NCBI RefSeq assembly: GCF_017814915.1
Contig: NZ_JAGIPZ010000004.1
Span: 1 to 64,000, forward strand
Origin: Herbaspirillum sp. LeCh32-8
Lineage (GTDB): Bacteria > Pseudomonadota > Gammaproteobacteria > Burkholderiales > Burkholderiaceae_D
DNA: 64,000 nt
Direction of reading: 5' to 3'
The number at the start of each line of letters is the position of its first letter. The first letter of the stretch is position 1. A program made the translations under genes and the position numbers. Below are positions 45,057 through 54,289 of this stretch, in pieces. Below the pieces are notes generated by a model. The model was not told where the DNA came from, made no database searches, and worked only from the letters and a program-made list of their open reading frames with translations.

Positions 45057-45686
45057 ATGTCCGACGCCGCCAAAGAACCCCGCTGGGAACGCCGCAAGCA
45101 GGACCGCCCGCAAGAATTGCTGGCGGCTGCGCTGCAGCTGTTCGTCGAGCGTGGCTACGCGGCCACCCGCCTGGAAGACGTCGCCGCGCGCGCCGGCGTG
45201 TCCAAGGGCACGCTCTATCTCTACTTCGAAAACAAGGAAAGCCTGTTCAAGTCGGTGGTGCGCGCCAACATGCTGCCGCTGCTGGACGAAGCCGAAGCCA
45301 TGGTCGACGGTTACGCCGGCAGCAGCGCCGACCTGCTGCGCGAGCTGATCATGGGCTGGTGGGATGCAGCGGCGCATTCCGGACTGAACGGCATCTCCAA
45401 GCTGATGGTGGCCGAGTCGGGCAACTTCCCCGAGCTGGCGCGCTTCTATCACGACGAGATCATCGTGCGCAGCGACGCCATGGTGGTGCGCATGCTGGAG
45501 CGCGGCATGGCGCACGGCGAATTCCGCGCCATCAACGCCGAATCGATGAAGAAGGTGATCGTGGCGCCGGTGGTGATGCTGATGCTGTGGGATCAGTCCT
45601 TCGGCCCCTGCTCGATCACGCCCATCGATCCGCAAGCCTACCTCGCCAGCCTGATCGACCTGTGCATCCATGGCCTGAAGGCTTGA
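45057..45686 (+). CDS. TetR family transcriptional regulator
   Basis: A 209-residue TetR-type repressor. The helix-turn-helix (about residues 15-62; ELLAAALQLFVERGYAATRLEDVAARAGVSKGTLYLYFENK) is canonical, followed by an all-helical ligand domain of the TetR_C/AefR-like kind. The start at 45057 is the best fit (MSDAAKEPRWERRKQDRP), though the ribosome site is weak and 45042 is possible. It precedes an adaptor and an RND pump in the same direction and so probably represses that operon by sensing its substrates. Confidence 0.92.
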   Translation: MSDAAKEPRWERRKQDRPQELLAAALQLFVERGYAATRLEDVAARAGVSKGTLYLYFENKESLFKSVVRANMLPLLDEAEAMVDGYAGSSADLLRELIMGWWDAAAHSGLNGISKLMVAESGNFPELARFYHDEIIVRSDAMVVRMLERGMAHGEFRAINAESMKKVIVAPVVMLMLWDQSFGPCSITPIDPQAYLASLIDLCIHGLKA

Positions 45687-45830
45687 CCCCCTGACCTCCG
45701 TAGCCCGGCTGCCGGATCCGCATTTGCGCTGTACCGCTTCACCGCATCACCTCAGTAGAACAATAAAAAGCCTGTCTGAACGTCTGTATCTATCTGTACG
45801 TCTGCAAGCTTGAACCCCGGGACCGACCGA

Positions 45831-47114
45831 ATGACGCTTTCCTTCCTGAAACGCCGCTGGCTGCGGTGGACCTTGCTGGCGCTGGTGCTGCTGATGGCAG
45901 CGATGGTGCTGCTCAAAAAACGCAGCGCGCCGGATGCCGCCAAGACCGCCCCTGCCAGCGTGGCGCCCAGCGCCATGGAATTCCTGCCGGGTGACCTGTA
46001 CACCGTCAAGAGCGGCGAGCTGCGCCAGGTGCTGCCGCTGTCGGGCGCGCTGCGTGCGCTGAACCAGGCGTCGGTGAAGGCGCGCGTGGCCGGCGAAGTG
46101 CAGCAGGTGCTGGTGCGCGAAGGCGAAGCGGTCAAGGAAGGCCAGGTGCTGGCGCGCATCGACGGCGCCGATTACCAGGCCAAGGTCGACCAGGCGCGCG
46201 GCTCACTGGTGGCCTCGCAAGGCCAGCTCAATATCGCCACCCAGACCCGCAACAACAACCAGGTGCTGCTGGACAAGGGCTTCATCTCGCGCAATGCCTT
46301 CGATACCGCGGCCAGCCAGTTCGACATCGCCAAGGCCAACGTCGATTCCGCGCGAGGCGCGCTGGACGTGGCCCGCAAGGCGCTGGCCGATACCGTGGTG
46401 CGCTCGCCGATCGCGGGCCTGATCAGCGCGCGCAATGTGCAGCCGGGCGAGAAGGTGGCCGTCGACGGCAAGCTGCTGGACGTGGTCGACCTGTCGCAGA
46501 TGGAGCTGGAAGCGCCGGTGCCGACCAACGACATCCTCAAGGTGCAAACCGGGCAGGAAGTGCAGGTGGCGGTGGAAGGCCTGCCGCAGAAGGTGCTGGG
46601 CCGCGTGGTGCGCATCAACCCGGCCACGCAGTCGGGCTCGCGCTCGATCATGGTGTATGTGCGGCTGGACAACCCGCAGGGCCTGCTGCGCGCCGGCATG
46701 TTTGCCGATGCCAGCCTGACGCTGGAAAAGAAGGCGCAGGCGCTGGCCGTGCCGGCCACCGCGATCCAGGTGGAGAACGGCAACGCCTACGTCTACGCCA
46801 TCGAGAACGGCGCGCTGGCGCGTCGCCCGGTCGTGACCGGGCTGCAAGGTCGCACCGACGACGGCAACGCCACCGAAATCACCAGCGGCCTGACCGACGG
46901 CGCGCAGATCGTGCGCGCCAACCTGGGCATCATGCGCGACGGCACGCCGGTGCGCGTATTGCAGCAAGGCGCCGGCAACGGCGCGCCCGCCTCGCCGGTC
47001 CCGCCAGCGATGACGGATTCCGCGCGGCAATTGCCGGGCGCCCAGGCGGCGCAAACCGGCATCGTCCCGCCGGCGCCGCCGGCCAATCCCTCCACCCAGC
47101 CGCAGGGACGATAA
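45831..47114 (+). CDS. RND efflux periplasmic adaptor (membrane fusion protein)
   Basis: A 427-residue adaptor that bridges an RND pump to an outer-membrane channel. It has an N-terminal membrane anchor (WLRWTLLALVLLMAAMVLL), no lipobox, then barrel-sandwich (lipoyl-like) half-motifs, an alpha-hairpin with coiled-coil character (about 120-185), and a beta-barrel. The C-terminus is an unusual Pro/Ala/Gln-rich tail. The ATG at 45831 is used; a TTG at 45810 would add seven residues. It ends 3 bp before the pump gene, so the two are co-translated. Confidence 0.92.
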   Translation: MTLSFLKRRWLRWTLLALVLLMAAMVLLKKRSAPDAAKTAPASVAPSAMEFLPGDLYTVKSGELRQVLPLSGALRALNQASVKARVAGEVQQVLVREGEAVKEGQVLARIDGADYQAKVDQARGSLVASQGQLNIATQTRNNNQVLLDKGFISRNAFDTAASQFDIAKANVDSARGALDVARKALADTVVRSPIAGLISARNVQPGEKVAVDGKLLDVVDLSQMELEAPVPTNDILKVQTGQEVQVAVEGLPQKVLGRVVRINPATQSGSRSIMVYVRLDNPQGLLRAGMFADASLTLEKKAQALAVPATAIQVENGNAYVYAIENGALARRPVVTGLQGRTDDGNATEITSGLTDGAQIVRANLGIMRDGTPVRVLQQGAGNGAPASPVPPAMTDSARQLPGAQAAQTGIVPPAPPANPSTQPQGR

Positions 47115-47117
47115 ACG

Positions 47118-50100
47118 ATGTGGTTCACGCGCATCTCGATCGGCAACCCGGTCCTGGCCACCATGATGATGATGGCCTTCGTGGTGCTGGGCCTGTTCTC
47201 TTACCAGCGCATGCGGGTCGACCAGTTCCCCGACATCACCTTCCCGGTGGTGGTGGTGCAGACCACCTATCCGGGCGCCTCGCCGGAGAACGTCGAGTCC
47301 GACGTGACGCGCAAGATTGAAGAATCGGTCAACACCATCAACGGCATCGACACCCTAGTGTCGCACTCCTATGAAGGCCTGTCGGTGGTGATCGTGCAGT
47401 TCGACCTGACGGTGGATCCGGCGCTGGCCGCGCAGGACGTGCGCGAAAAGGTGGCGCTGGTGAAGGCGGCCTTCCGCAAGGAGGTCGACGAGCCGCGCAT
47501 CACCCGCTTCGACCCGGCCGATCAACCGATCTTCTCGATCTCGGTGTCCAACGCGCCGGACGCCGCCAACGCCCGTCCGCGCACGCTACGCGAGCTGACC
47601 ACCATCGCCGACCAGGTGATCAAGAAGCGCCTGGAAAACGTGCGCGGCGTCGGCTCGGTGACGCTGGTGGGCGGCGTCAAGCGCGAGATCAATATCTACG
47701 TCAAGCCGGCCGAGATGGAGGCGCTGGGCGTGGGCGTGAACCAGATCGTGGATGCGGTCAAGAACGAGAACCAGGAGCTGCCCACCGGCGCTATCCGCAC
47801 GCTGGACGCCGAAAAGACGGTGCAGGTGCAGGGCCGGGTGAGGAATCCGGAAGACTTCAAACGCATCATCGTGGCGCGCCGCGGCGGCCAGCCGGTCACG
47901 CTGGAGCAGGTCGCGGCCGTGGTGGACGGCCAGGAAGAGCAGGAGACGCTGGCCTTGTACAACGGCCGCCGCACGCTGGCGCTGGACATCCTGAAGGCGC
48001 AGGGCCAGAACACCATCGACGTGGCCGACGGCCTGAAGCGCGCCATGAGCGACATGGCGCCCAGCTTCGAGAAACTCTATCCGGGCGTGAAGCTGGAGAT
48101 CGTCAAGGACGGCTCGCGCCAGATCCGCACCGGCGTGGAAAATGTGCGCCGCACGCTGATCGAAGGCGCGCTGCTGACCATCGTGATCGTGTTCCTGTTC
48201 CTGAACTCGTGGCGCTCGACGGTGATCACCGGCCTGACGCTGCCGGTGGCGCTGATCGGCACCTTCCTGTTCATGTACATGTTCGGCTTCACCATCAACA
48301 TGATCACGCTGATGGCGCTGTCGCTGTGCGTGGGCCTGCTGATCGACGACGCCATCGTGGTGCGCGAAAACATCGTGCGCCACGCCGGCATGAAGCTGCA
48401 CGGCAAGTACAAGTCGCACCGCATGGCGGCGCTGGAGGGCACGCAGGAAATAGGCCTGGCGGTGCTGGCCACCACCTTTTCCATCGTTGCGGTGTTCCTG
48501 CCGGTGGGCTTCATGGGCGGCATCATCGGCCGCTTCTTCCACCAGTTCGGCGTGACGGTCGCCGCAGCAGTGCTGATCTCGATGTTCGTCTCCTTCACGC
48601 TGGACCCGATGCTCTCGTCCATCTGGCCCGATCCTGACGCCCACGGCGAACACGGCAAAAAGGCCGGCTGGTACGAGCGCAGCATCGGCCGCGTGCTGCA
48701 TGCCTTCGAGCGCCTGGTGCAATGGTTGTCGGCGCGCTACCAGGAGATGCTGCGCTGGTCGCTCAGGCATCGCGTGGCCACGCTGGCCATCGCGCTGGCG
48801 ACCTTCTTCGGCGGCTTCGCGCTGCCGGCGACCGGGCTGATCGGCTCCGAGTTCGTGCCGCAGGCGGACTACTCGGAAACCGGCGTCACCTTCTTCACGC
48901 CGGTGGGCTCCTCGCTGGAGCTGACCGAGAGCAAGGTGCGCCAGGTCGAGGCCGTGCTGCGCCAGTTCCCCGAGATCACCGACATCTACAGCACGGTCAA
49001 CACCGGCAACGCCCAGGGCAAGAATTACGCGACCGTGTTCGTGCGCCTGAAGCCGCGCAGCCAGCGCCAGTTGACCACCGGCCAGCTGGCGCCGCTGCTG
49101 CGCGAGAAATTGTCGCAGGTGGCCGGCATCTCGGTCACCCACGTCGGCACGCTGGATGGCGTGGGCGGCGACAACAAGCAGATCCGCTTCAGCCTGCTGG
49201 GTCCCGACCTGCAACAACTGGCGCGACTGTCGGCGCAGGTGGAGGCGCAGATGCGCCAGATCCCCGGCGTGGTCGACCTCGACTCCAGCCTGAAGGCGCA
49301 AAAGCCGACCATCTCGATCGAGCCCAAGCGCGACATCGGCTCCGACCTCGGCATCGGCGTGGCGCAGCTGGGCAACGCCCTGTCGCCGCTGCTGGCGGGC
49401 GAGGCGGCCAGCAGCTGGCGCGGGCCGGACGACGAAAACTACGACGTCAACGTGCGTCTCTCGCCCAAGGACCGCAACACCGCCGACGACCTCTCGCGCC
49501 TGATGCTGGCCAGCACGCTGACCAACTCCGACGGCTCGCCGCGCATGGTGCCGCTGCGCCAGGTGGCCGACATCAAGGACACGCTGGGCGCCAACCAGAT
49601 CAACCGGCGCGACCTGAACCGCGAGGTCGAACTTTCGGCCAATGCCCAGGGCCGCTCGGCCGGACAGATCAACGCGCAGATCAAGACCATGCTGGACGGC
49701 ATTCACTGGCCGCCTGGCTATCGCTACCAGATCGGCGGCTCGACCAAGAGCATGAACGAATCCTTCGGCTACGCGGTGGGTGCGCTGGCGCTGGCGATCG
49801 TGTTCATCTACATGATCCTGGCCTCGCAGTTCGCCAGCTTCCTGCAGCCGGTGGCGATCATGTCCTCGCTGCCGCTGACGCTGATCGGCGTGTTCCTGGC
49901 GCTGATGTTCTTCCGCTCGACGCTGAACATGTTTTCCATCATCGGCTTCATCATGCTGATGGGGCTGGTGACCAAGAACGCGATCCTGCTGGTGGACTTC
50001 GCCAACCAGGCGCGGCGTGAAGGCATGGAGCGCGGCGCGGCGCTGCTGGAAGCGGCCCACGTGCGCCTGCGCCCGATCCTGATGACCACGCTGGCGATGG

Positions 50101-50333
50101 TGTTCGGCATGGTGCCGCTGGCCTTCGGCGTGGCCGAGGGTTCCGAACAGCGCGCGCCGATGGGCCAGGCAGTGATCGGCGGCATCATCACCTCCTCGCT
50201 GCTGACGCTGGTGGTGGTGCCGGTGGCCTATACCTACCTGGACGACCTGGGCGCATGGTTCAAGCGCAAGTGGTTCGGCAAAAATGGCGATGGCAGCGAC
50301 GGCGGTGCGGGAGGCCTGCGCCATGAGGATTGA
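47118..50333 (+). CDS. RND multidrug efflux transporter (HAE1-like)
   Basis: A 1071-residue inner-membrane pump of the RND superfamily, twelve helices with two large periplasmic loops. The proton-relay acidic pair is present (GLLIDDAIVVREN, residues 410-411), and the matching lysine in TKNAILLVDFANQARR is intact. Loops differ in sequence from the AcrB-like pump at 55.5 kb. The C-terminus carries an Asp/Gly-rich tail. No outer-membrane factor is in this operon. The tolC gene lies four genes on and may supply it. Confidence 0.94.
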   Translation: MWFTRISIGNPVLATMMMMAFVVLGLFSYQRMRVDQFPDITFPVVVVQTTYPGASPENVESDVTRKIEESVNTINGIDTLVSHSYEGLSVVIVQFDLTVDPALAAQDVREKVALVKAAFRKEVDEPRITRFDPADQPIFSISVSNAPDAANARPRTLRELTTIADQVIKKRLENVRGVGSVTLVGGVKREINIYVKPAEMEALGVGVNQIVDAVKNENQELPTGAIRTLDAEKTVQVQGRVRNPEDFKRIIVARRGGQPVTLEQVAAVVDGQEEQETLALYNGRRTLALDILKAQGQNTIDVADGLKRAMSDMAPSFEKLYPGVKLEIVKDGSRQIRTGVENVRRTLIEGALLTIVIVFLFLNSWRSTVITGLTLPVALIGTFLFMYMFGFTINMITLMALSLCVGLLIDDAIVVRENIVRHAGMKLHGKYKSHRMAALEGTQEIGLAVLATTFSIVAVFLPVGFMGGIIGRFFHQFGVTVAAAVLISMFVSFTLDPMLSSIWPDPDAHGEHGKKAGWYERSIGRVLHAFERLVQWLSARYQEMLRWSLRHRVATLAIALATFFGGFALPATGLIGSEFVPQADYSETGVTFFTPVGSSLELTESKVRQVEAVLRQFPEITDIYSTVNTGNAQGKNYATVFVRLKPRSQRQLTTGQLAPLLREKLSQVAGISVTHVGTLDGVGGDNKQIRFSLLGPDLQQLARLSAQVEAQMRQIPGVVDLDSSLKAQKPTISIEPKRDIGSDLGIGVAQLGNALSPLLAGEAASSWRGPDDENYDVNVRLSPKDRNTADDLSRLMLASTLTNSDGSPRMVPLRQVADIKDTLGANQINRRDLNREVELSANAQGRSAGQINAQIKTMLDGIHWPPGYRYQIGGSTKSMNESFGYAVGALALAIVFIYMILASQFASFLQPVAIMSSLPLTLIGVFLALMFFRSTLNMFSIIGFIMLMGLVTKNAILLVDFANQARREGMERGAALLEAAHVRLRPILMTTLAMVFGMVPLAFGVAEGSEQRAPMGQAVIGGIITSSLLTLVVVPVAYTYLDDLGAWFKRKWFGKNGDGSDGGAGGLRHED

Positions 50334-50370
50334 TCCCATCCGGCGGCCCGCCGCGACGCCTTGCACTGAG

Positions 50371-50405
50371 GAAATCCCGCAACAGGCGGGTTTCTTGGGC
50401 GTTTT
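50371..50405 (+). terminator. Possible terminator of the pump operon
   Basis: An imperfect stem AATCCCGC/GCGGGTTT (one mismatch) followed by GGGC and a T5 tract at 50402-50406. Confidence 0.4.
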
Positions 50406-50483
50406 TCCCCGCGTACATGAGCTGTTTAGCGCGTCGGCGTTTGATAAAATAGCGCCTTTCCGTCGCTATTAGAGCCTACAGCC

Positions 50484-51149
50484 ATGAATATCGAACAAGC
50501 CCGCTTCAACATGATCGAACAGCAAATCCGTCCCTGGAACGTGCTGGCGCAGGACATTCTGGACCTGCTGACGGTCGTCAAGCGCGAAGAATTCGTCCCC
50601 GCCGCGCACCGCAGCCTGGCTTTCTTCGACACTGAAATCCCGCTGCCGGGCGGCGAGAACATGCTGGCGCCCAAGATGGAAGCCCGCATCGTGCAGGAAG
50701 CCAACGTCAAGAAACACGAATACGTGCTGGAAATCGGCGCCGGTTCGGGCTACATGGCGGCGCTGCTGGCGCACAAGGCGCGTCACGTCACCACAGTGGA
50801 AATCTCGCCCGAGCTGAAGAGCCTGGCCGAGCAGAACCTGTCGGACTACGGCGTGGCCAACGTCGACGTCCAGCTGGGCAACGGCGCGCAAGGCTGGACC
50901 GGCGCCGACGGCAAGGCTGGCGAATACGACGTGATCGTGATCTCGGGCTCGCTGCCCTTCCTGCCGGAAGCCTTCGGCAAGCAACTCAAAGTCGGCGGCC
51001 GCCTGCTGGCCATCATCGGCACCGAGCCGGTGATGACCCTGAAGCTGATCACCCGCACTTCCGAACAGAGTTTCGACACCGTCAACGTGGTCGAGACCGT
51101 GGCCAAGCCCCTGCACGCCGCGGCCGCACCATCTCACTTCACTTTCTAG
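50484..51149 (+). CDS. pcm: Protein-L-isoaspartate O-methyltransferase family protein
   Basis: A 221-residue SAM methyltransferase of the PCMT family. Family segments are VVKREEFVPAAHRSLAFFD, PGGENMLAPKMEARIVQ and the SAM loop VLEIGAGSGYMAALLA. Standard enzymes repair isoaspartyl residues. Here the SAM and substrate loops are a little divergent, so the role is likely but not certain. It heads the run pcm-rhodanese-tolC, a gene order common in betaproteobacteria. A -10 TAAAAT (50445-50450) precedes it. Confidence 0.88.
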   Translation: MNIEQARFNMIEQQIRPWNVLAQDILDLLTVVKREEFVPAAHRSLAFFDTEIPLPGGENMLAPKMEARIVQEANVKKHEYVLEIGAGSGYMAALLAHKARHVTTVEISPELKSLAEQNLSDYGVANVDVQLGNGAQGWTGADGKAGEYDVIVISGSLPFLPEAFGKQLKVGGRLLAIIGTEPVMTLKLITRTSEQSFDTVNVVETVAKPLHAAAAPSHFTF

Positions 51150-51158
51150 GAATACGCT

Positions 51159-51482
51159 ATGGAGCACATCACCGCCCCGGAACTGGCCGCGTGGATCGCC
51201 GATCCCGACCGCCCTACTCCCCTGCTGCTGGATGTGCGCGAACCCTGGGAACATCAGACCTGCAACATCGCCGGATCGCAACTGGTCCCGATGAACACGG
51301 TTCCCGGCCGCTTCTCCGAGCTCGATGAAGAGCAGCCCGTGGTCTGCATCTGCCACCACGGTGGACGCAGCATGCAGGTGGCAGCGTTCCTCGAGCGCCA
51401 GGGCTTCACCAAGGTGGTCAACCTGACCGGCGGCGTCCACGCCTGGGCCAACCAGGTCGACCCGTCCATGCCGACCTACTGA
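51159..51482 (+). CDS. Single-domain rhodanese-like protein
   Basis: A 107-residue rhodanese domain, sulphur-transfer type. The motif PLLLDVREPWEHQTCNI opens the domain, and the active-site loop CHHGGRSMQVA has the catalytic cysteine in VCICHHGGRS. GlpE-like in size. Ribosome site TAGGAA. It is 9 bp from pcm, and a CG-rich hairpin follows its stop. Sulphur acceptor unknown. Confidence 0.93.
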   Translation: MEHITAPELAAWIADPDRPTPLLLDVREPWEHQTCNIAGSQLVPMNTVPGRFSELDEEQPVVCICHHGGRSMQVAAFLERQGFTKVVNLTGGVHAWANQVDPSMPTY

Positions 51483-51489
51483 TCCGGCG

Positions 51490-51513
51490 CGCCCGTCCCC
51501 TTGCGGACGGGCG
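51490..51513 (+). terminator. Hairpin after the rhodanese gene
   Basis: Perfect 9-bp stem CGCCCGTCC (51490-51498) with GGACGGGCG (51505-51513), 6-base loop and no strong U tract; a partial terminator before tolC is plausible. Confidence 0.5.
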
Positions 51514-51674
51514 TTGCTGCGGCAGACGGTTTCCGGCGAACTTCCCCCTCTTTTTCCAGCTTGCCGCCGATGCGGCGCGGGGCCGGATTTCGTCCGCGAT
51601 CCAACGTCTGACGACAGCAGCACCGCAGTGCCGTCTCGCCCTCGTTGCCTTGCCTTCTTCGGAGAATCCGCTCC

Positions 51675-52976
51675 ATGCGCCGTACGCTCTTCGCCTCCCT
51701 GATTGCCGGCCTGGCCGTGCATGCCGCCGCCAGCGGCGCCGACCTGCTGCAGACATACCAGTTGGCCCTGGCCAACGACCCGGTCTACACCAGCGCGCGC
51801 TATGCGCTCACCGCCGGGCGCGAGAAGGAAACCCAGGGCCGCGCCGGCCTGCTGCCGACCGTCGGCGTAGGCGGCAGCTACACCCGCTCGGATCAGAACT
51901 TCGACAGCAGCAACAACAGCTACGCGCTGCAGCTCACGCAACCGCTGCTGCGCCTGGCCAACTGGGAAAGCTACAAGCAAGGCAAGCTGTCGGTGGCCTC
52001 CAGCGAGGCGCAGTTCGCCCAGGCCCAACAGGACCTGATCCTGCGCACCGCGCAAGCCTACTTCGACGTGCTGGCGGCGCAGGACGCGCTGTCCTTCCTG
52101 GGCGCGCAAAAGATCGCCATTACCGAGCAGCTGGCCTCGGCCAAACGCAACTTCGAAATCGGCACCTCGACCATCACCGACACCAATGAAGCCCAGGCTC
52201 GCTACGACCTGGCCAGCGCGCAGGAAATCGCCGCCCAGAACGACCTGGAGGTGGCGCTTTCCAAACTGCAGCAGATCATCGGCCAGCCGCCGGCGCCGCT
52301 GGCGGCGTTGCGCCCGGGCGTGAAACTCTCTGCGCCGCAACCGGCGCAGATCGACGCCTGGATCGCCAGCGCCCAGGCCGACAACTACGCAGTGGTAGCG
52401 CAGCAGGTGGCGCTGGAGGTGGCGCAAAGCGAGATCAAGCGCAACCGCGCCGGCCACGCGCCGACGGTAGACCTGGTGGTCGGACGCAGCTTCACCGACC
52501 AGACCAGCGTGCGCTCGCCCTACCTGAACCTGCGCGGCTACAGCAATTCGATCGGGGTGCAGTGGAATATCCCGCTGTACTCGGGCTACGCCACCAGCAG
52601 CAAGGTGGACGAATCCATCGCGCTGGCCGACAAGGCCCGCTCGGACCTGGAGAACGCGCGCCGCACCGCCGTGCTCAACGCGCGCCAGGCTTTCCTGGGC
52701 GTGGCCAACGGCTTGTCGCAGGTGAAGGCGTATGAAGCGGCGGAGGTGTCGAGCCAGTCGGCGCTGGACTCCAACAAGCTGGGCTACCAGGTCGGCGTGC
52801 GCATCAACATCGACGTGTTGAACGCGCAGCAGCAGCTCTACTCGACACGGCGCGACCTGGCCAAGGCCAGGTACGACACGCTGATGAACGGATTGAAGTT
52901 GAAGGCCGCGGCCGGCGCCCTGCGCGAGGATGACCTGGCGCAGGTCAACGCCCTGCTGGGCGCGCCGCAGCAATAA
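51675..52976 (+). CDS. tolC: TolC family outer-membrane channel
   Basis: A 433-residue outer-membrane efflux duct. A Sec signal (MRRTLFASLIAGLAVHAAASG) precedes two repeats of the OEP domain, each with long coiled helices and beta strands, ending near QVNALLGAPQQ. It is type I-like with TolC similarities (LLQTYQLALANDPVYTSARY). The start at 51675 follows GGAGAA about 9 bp upstream. It probably serves several tripartite systems, including the adaptor-RND pair at 45.8-50.3 kb and type I exporters. It ends 6 bp before the convergent TetR gene. Confidence 0.93.
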   Translation: MRRTLFASLIAGLAVHAAASGADLLQTYQLALANDPVYTSARYALTAGREKETQGRAGLLPTVGVGGSYTRSDQNFDSSNNSYALQLTQPLLRLANWESYKQGKLSVASSEAQFAQAQQDLILRTAQAYFDVLAAQDALSFLGAQKIAITEQLASAKRNFEIGTSTITDTNEAQARYDLASAQEIAAQNDLEVALSKLQQIIGQPPAPLAALRPGVKLSAPQPAQIDAWIASAQADNYAVVAQQVALEVAQSEIKRNRAGHAPTVDLVVGRSFTDQTSVRSPYLNLRGYSNSIGVQWNIPLYSGYATSSKVDESIALADKARSDLENARRTAVLNARQAFLGVANGLSQVKAYEAAEVSSQSALDSNKLGYQVGVRINIDVLNAQQQLYSTRRDLAKARYDTLMNGLKLKAAAGALREDDLAQVNALLGAPQQ

Positions 52977-52982
52977 GGAAGA

Positions 52983-53648
52983 TCAGGCCGGAATCGTCGG
53001 CGCGGCGCCGTCGGCATCCTTCTGCAGCGACGGCGCGTTCTTGAGCGCATGCAGCGAGGCCGCCAGGATGCGGCCGCCGTCCTCAACCAAATCGAAGCTG
53101 CCGGGCGCGAAGAACCAGTCCGTCAGCAGGCCGCTGAAGGTGGAGTGCGCCATCAGGCAGGCCACGCGGATGTTCAGCGTGGCCGGCAGCTGGCCGCGGG
53201 CGATGGCGTTGGTCAGGATCTGTTCCATGCGCAGCATGCCGTCGACGTGGCACTCGCGCTGGCGCACCAGGATAGGATCGTTATGGTCGGCAAATTCGCA
53301 CTTGTTGAAGATGATGTCGAACACCCGGCGGCAACGCTCGTCGGTGGCGGCCATGGTCAGCACGTAGATGCCGCTGCGCAGGAACTGGCCGAGCGGGTCT
53401 TCCTGCTGCGGGCTGGCGTTTTCCTCCATCACCGCCTCCATGGGCAGCGTCACACGCTCGCACATGGCGTCGAACAGATCGCTCTTGTTCTTGAAATGCC
53501 AGTAGATGGCGCCGCGGGTGACGTCGGCCGCCTTGGCCACGTCGGCCAGCGAGGTCTGCGAGACGCCGCGCTCGTGGAACACCTGCTCGGCGGCGTCGAG
53601 GATGCGGGAGCGCGTTTCAAGCGCTTCTTCCTTGGTCGATCGGGCCAT
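52983..53648 (-). CDS. acrR: AcrR-type TetR repressor
   Basis: A 221-residue repressor of the AcrR/TtgR/MtrR branch of TetR. MARSTKEEALETRSRILDAAEQVFHERGVSQTSLADVAKAADVTRGAIYWHFKNK is the helix-turn-helix region (I give it in part: DVTRGAIYWHF is the AcrR recognition helix). A C-terminal drug-binding helical domain follows. It is divergent from the acrAB-oprM operon. A near-copy of the E. coli AcrR operator stands between them, so it almost certainly represses the pump and itself until drugs bind. Confidence 0.95.
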   Translation of the reverse strand: MARSTKEEALETRSRILDAAEQVFHERGVSQTSLADVAKAADVTRGAIYWHFKNKSDLFDAMCERVTLPMEAVMEENASPQQEDPLGQFLRSGIYVLTMAATDERCRRVFDIIFNKCEFADHNDPILVRQRECHVDGMLRMEQILTNAIARGQLPATLNIRVACLMAHSTFSGLLTDWFFAPGSFDLVEDGGRILAASLHALKNAPSLQKDADGAAPTIPA

Positions 53649-54289
53649 GTCAGCGGCCCGGACGGAAGAGAATGGAAATCTGGATCATGGTGACACCCAA
53701 TGAGAACTGAAAACATGCCGCCGGCCCGCGATGCTGCATATGCACATCGGATTTGGACAAAATGTAAAGGCCGCGCGCGCCTGTTGAGTGCGAGCAGTCA
53801 TCTTTACGTCAGGCAATCCCAGGCACAATGCTGTGGCGCTGGGGTTACTCCGCCACAGCGCGGCCCGGTCGCGATCGGCGACAAGGCGGCAGCTGAGGCA
53901 TGGCTGGCGGCTCGGTTTTTCCCTTGCAGAAACGGCTTGGAAACGGCGCAATTCACAAAATGCAAGGAATCGCTCATATTTCTCTACGCTCAGTTCTGCA
54001 AGTTTGATAAATTAGTGTGAGTTTCCGAAGAAATACATACATACATGAATGTATGTATAATAGCACCCGCTTCAAGTCTCTGTCGTAAATCAAACGCAAA
54101 AAAATCGACCGCCTCCGCCGGGAAGCAGGCATCTACTTTTTTGCTCCGCAACAAACCGCTTTTTCGTCAAATCGCTTTCGTGTATCCCGCCTTCGTCCTC
54201 CCCTCGGACAGGGCAGCAGCATCCGCTTTACCGAATTCGTTTCATCGGCCGTCACGGCGGCCTCAACTTTACTTTCGTGCGAGATATCT
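53649..54289. other. Regulatory region between acrR and acrA, with long leader
   Basis: A 641-bp gap. Beyond the AcrR operator and -10 (next entry) it holds a palindrome TGCATATGCA (53735-53744), AT-rich DNA around 53930-54030, and a leader of about 230 nt before acrA. No gene is seen in it; several short frames have no supporting signal. Confidence 0.5.
54034..54061. promoter_or_regulatory. AcrR operator overlapping a -10 box
   Basis: TACATACAT (54034-54042) and ATGTATGTA (54049-54057) are separated by ACATGA. The 24-bp whole differs from the E. coli AcrR box at only the 3 central-left positions (from my memory of the published box). Also seen as a perfect 10-bp palindrome ATACATACAT (54037-54046)/ATGTATGTAT (54049-54058) with 2-bp spacer. 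TATAAT (54056-54061) overlaps its right edge, so a bound repressor would block polymerase at the acrAB promoter. The -35 is weak. Confidence 0.85.

Noticed and set aside
45781..45808. ACGTCTG/TATCTATCTG repeats as a CRISPR or binding array
   Set aside because: Only two short copies before the adaptor gene and no spacer regularity.
47586..50366. Long minus-strand frame opposite the RND pump
   Set aside because: Shadow frame opposite a complete 1071-residue pump with intact motifs.
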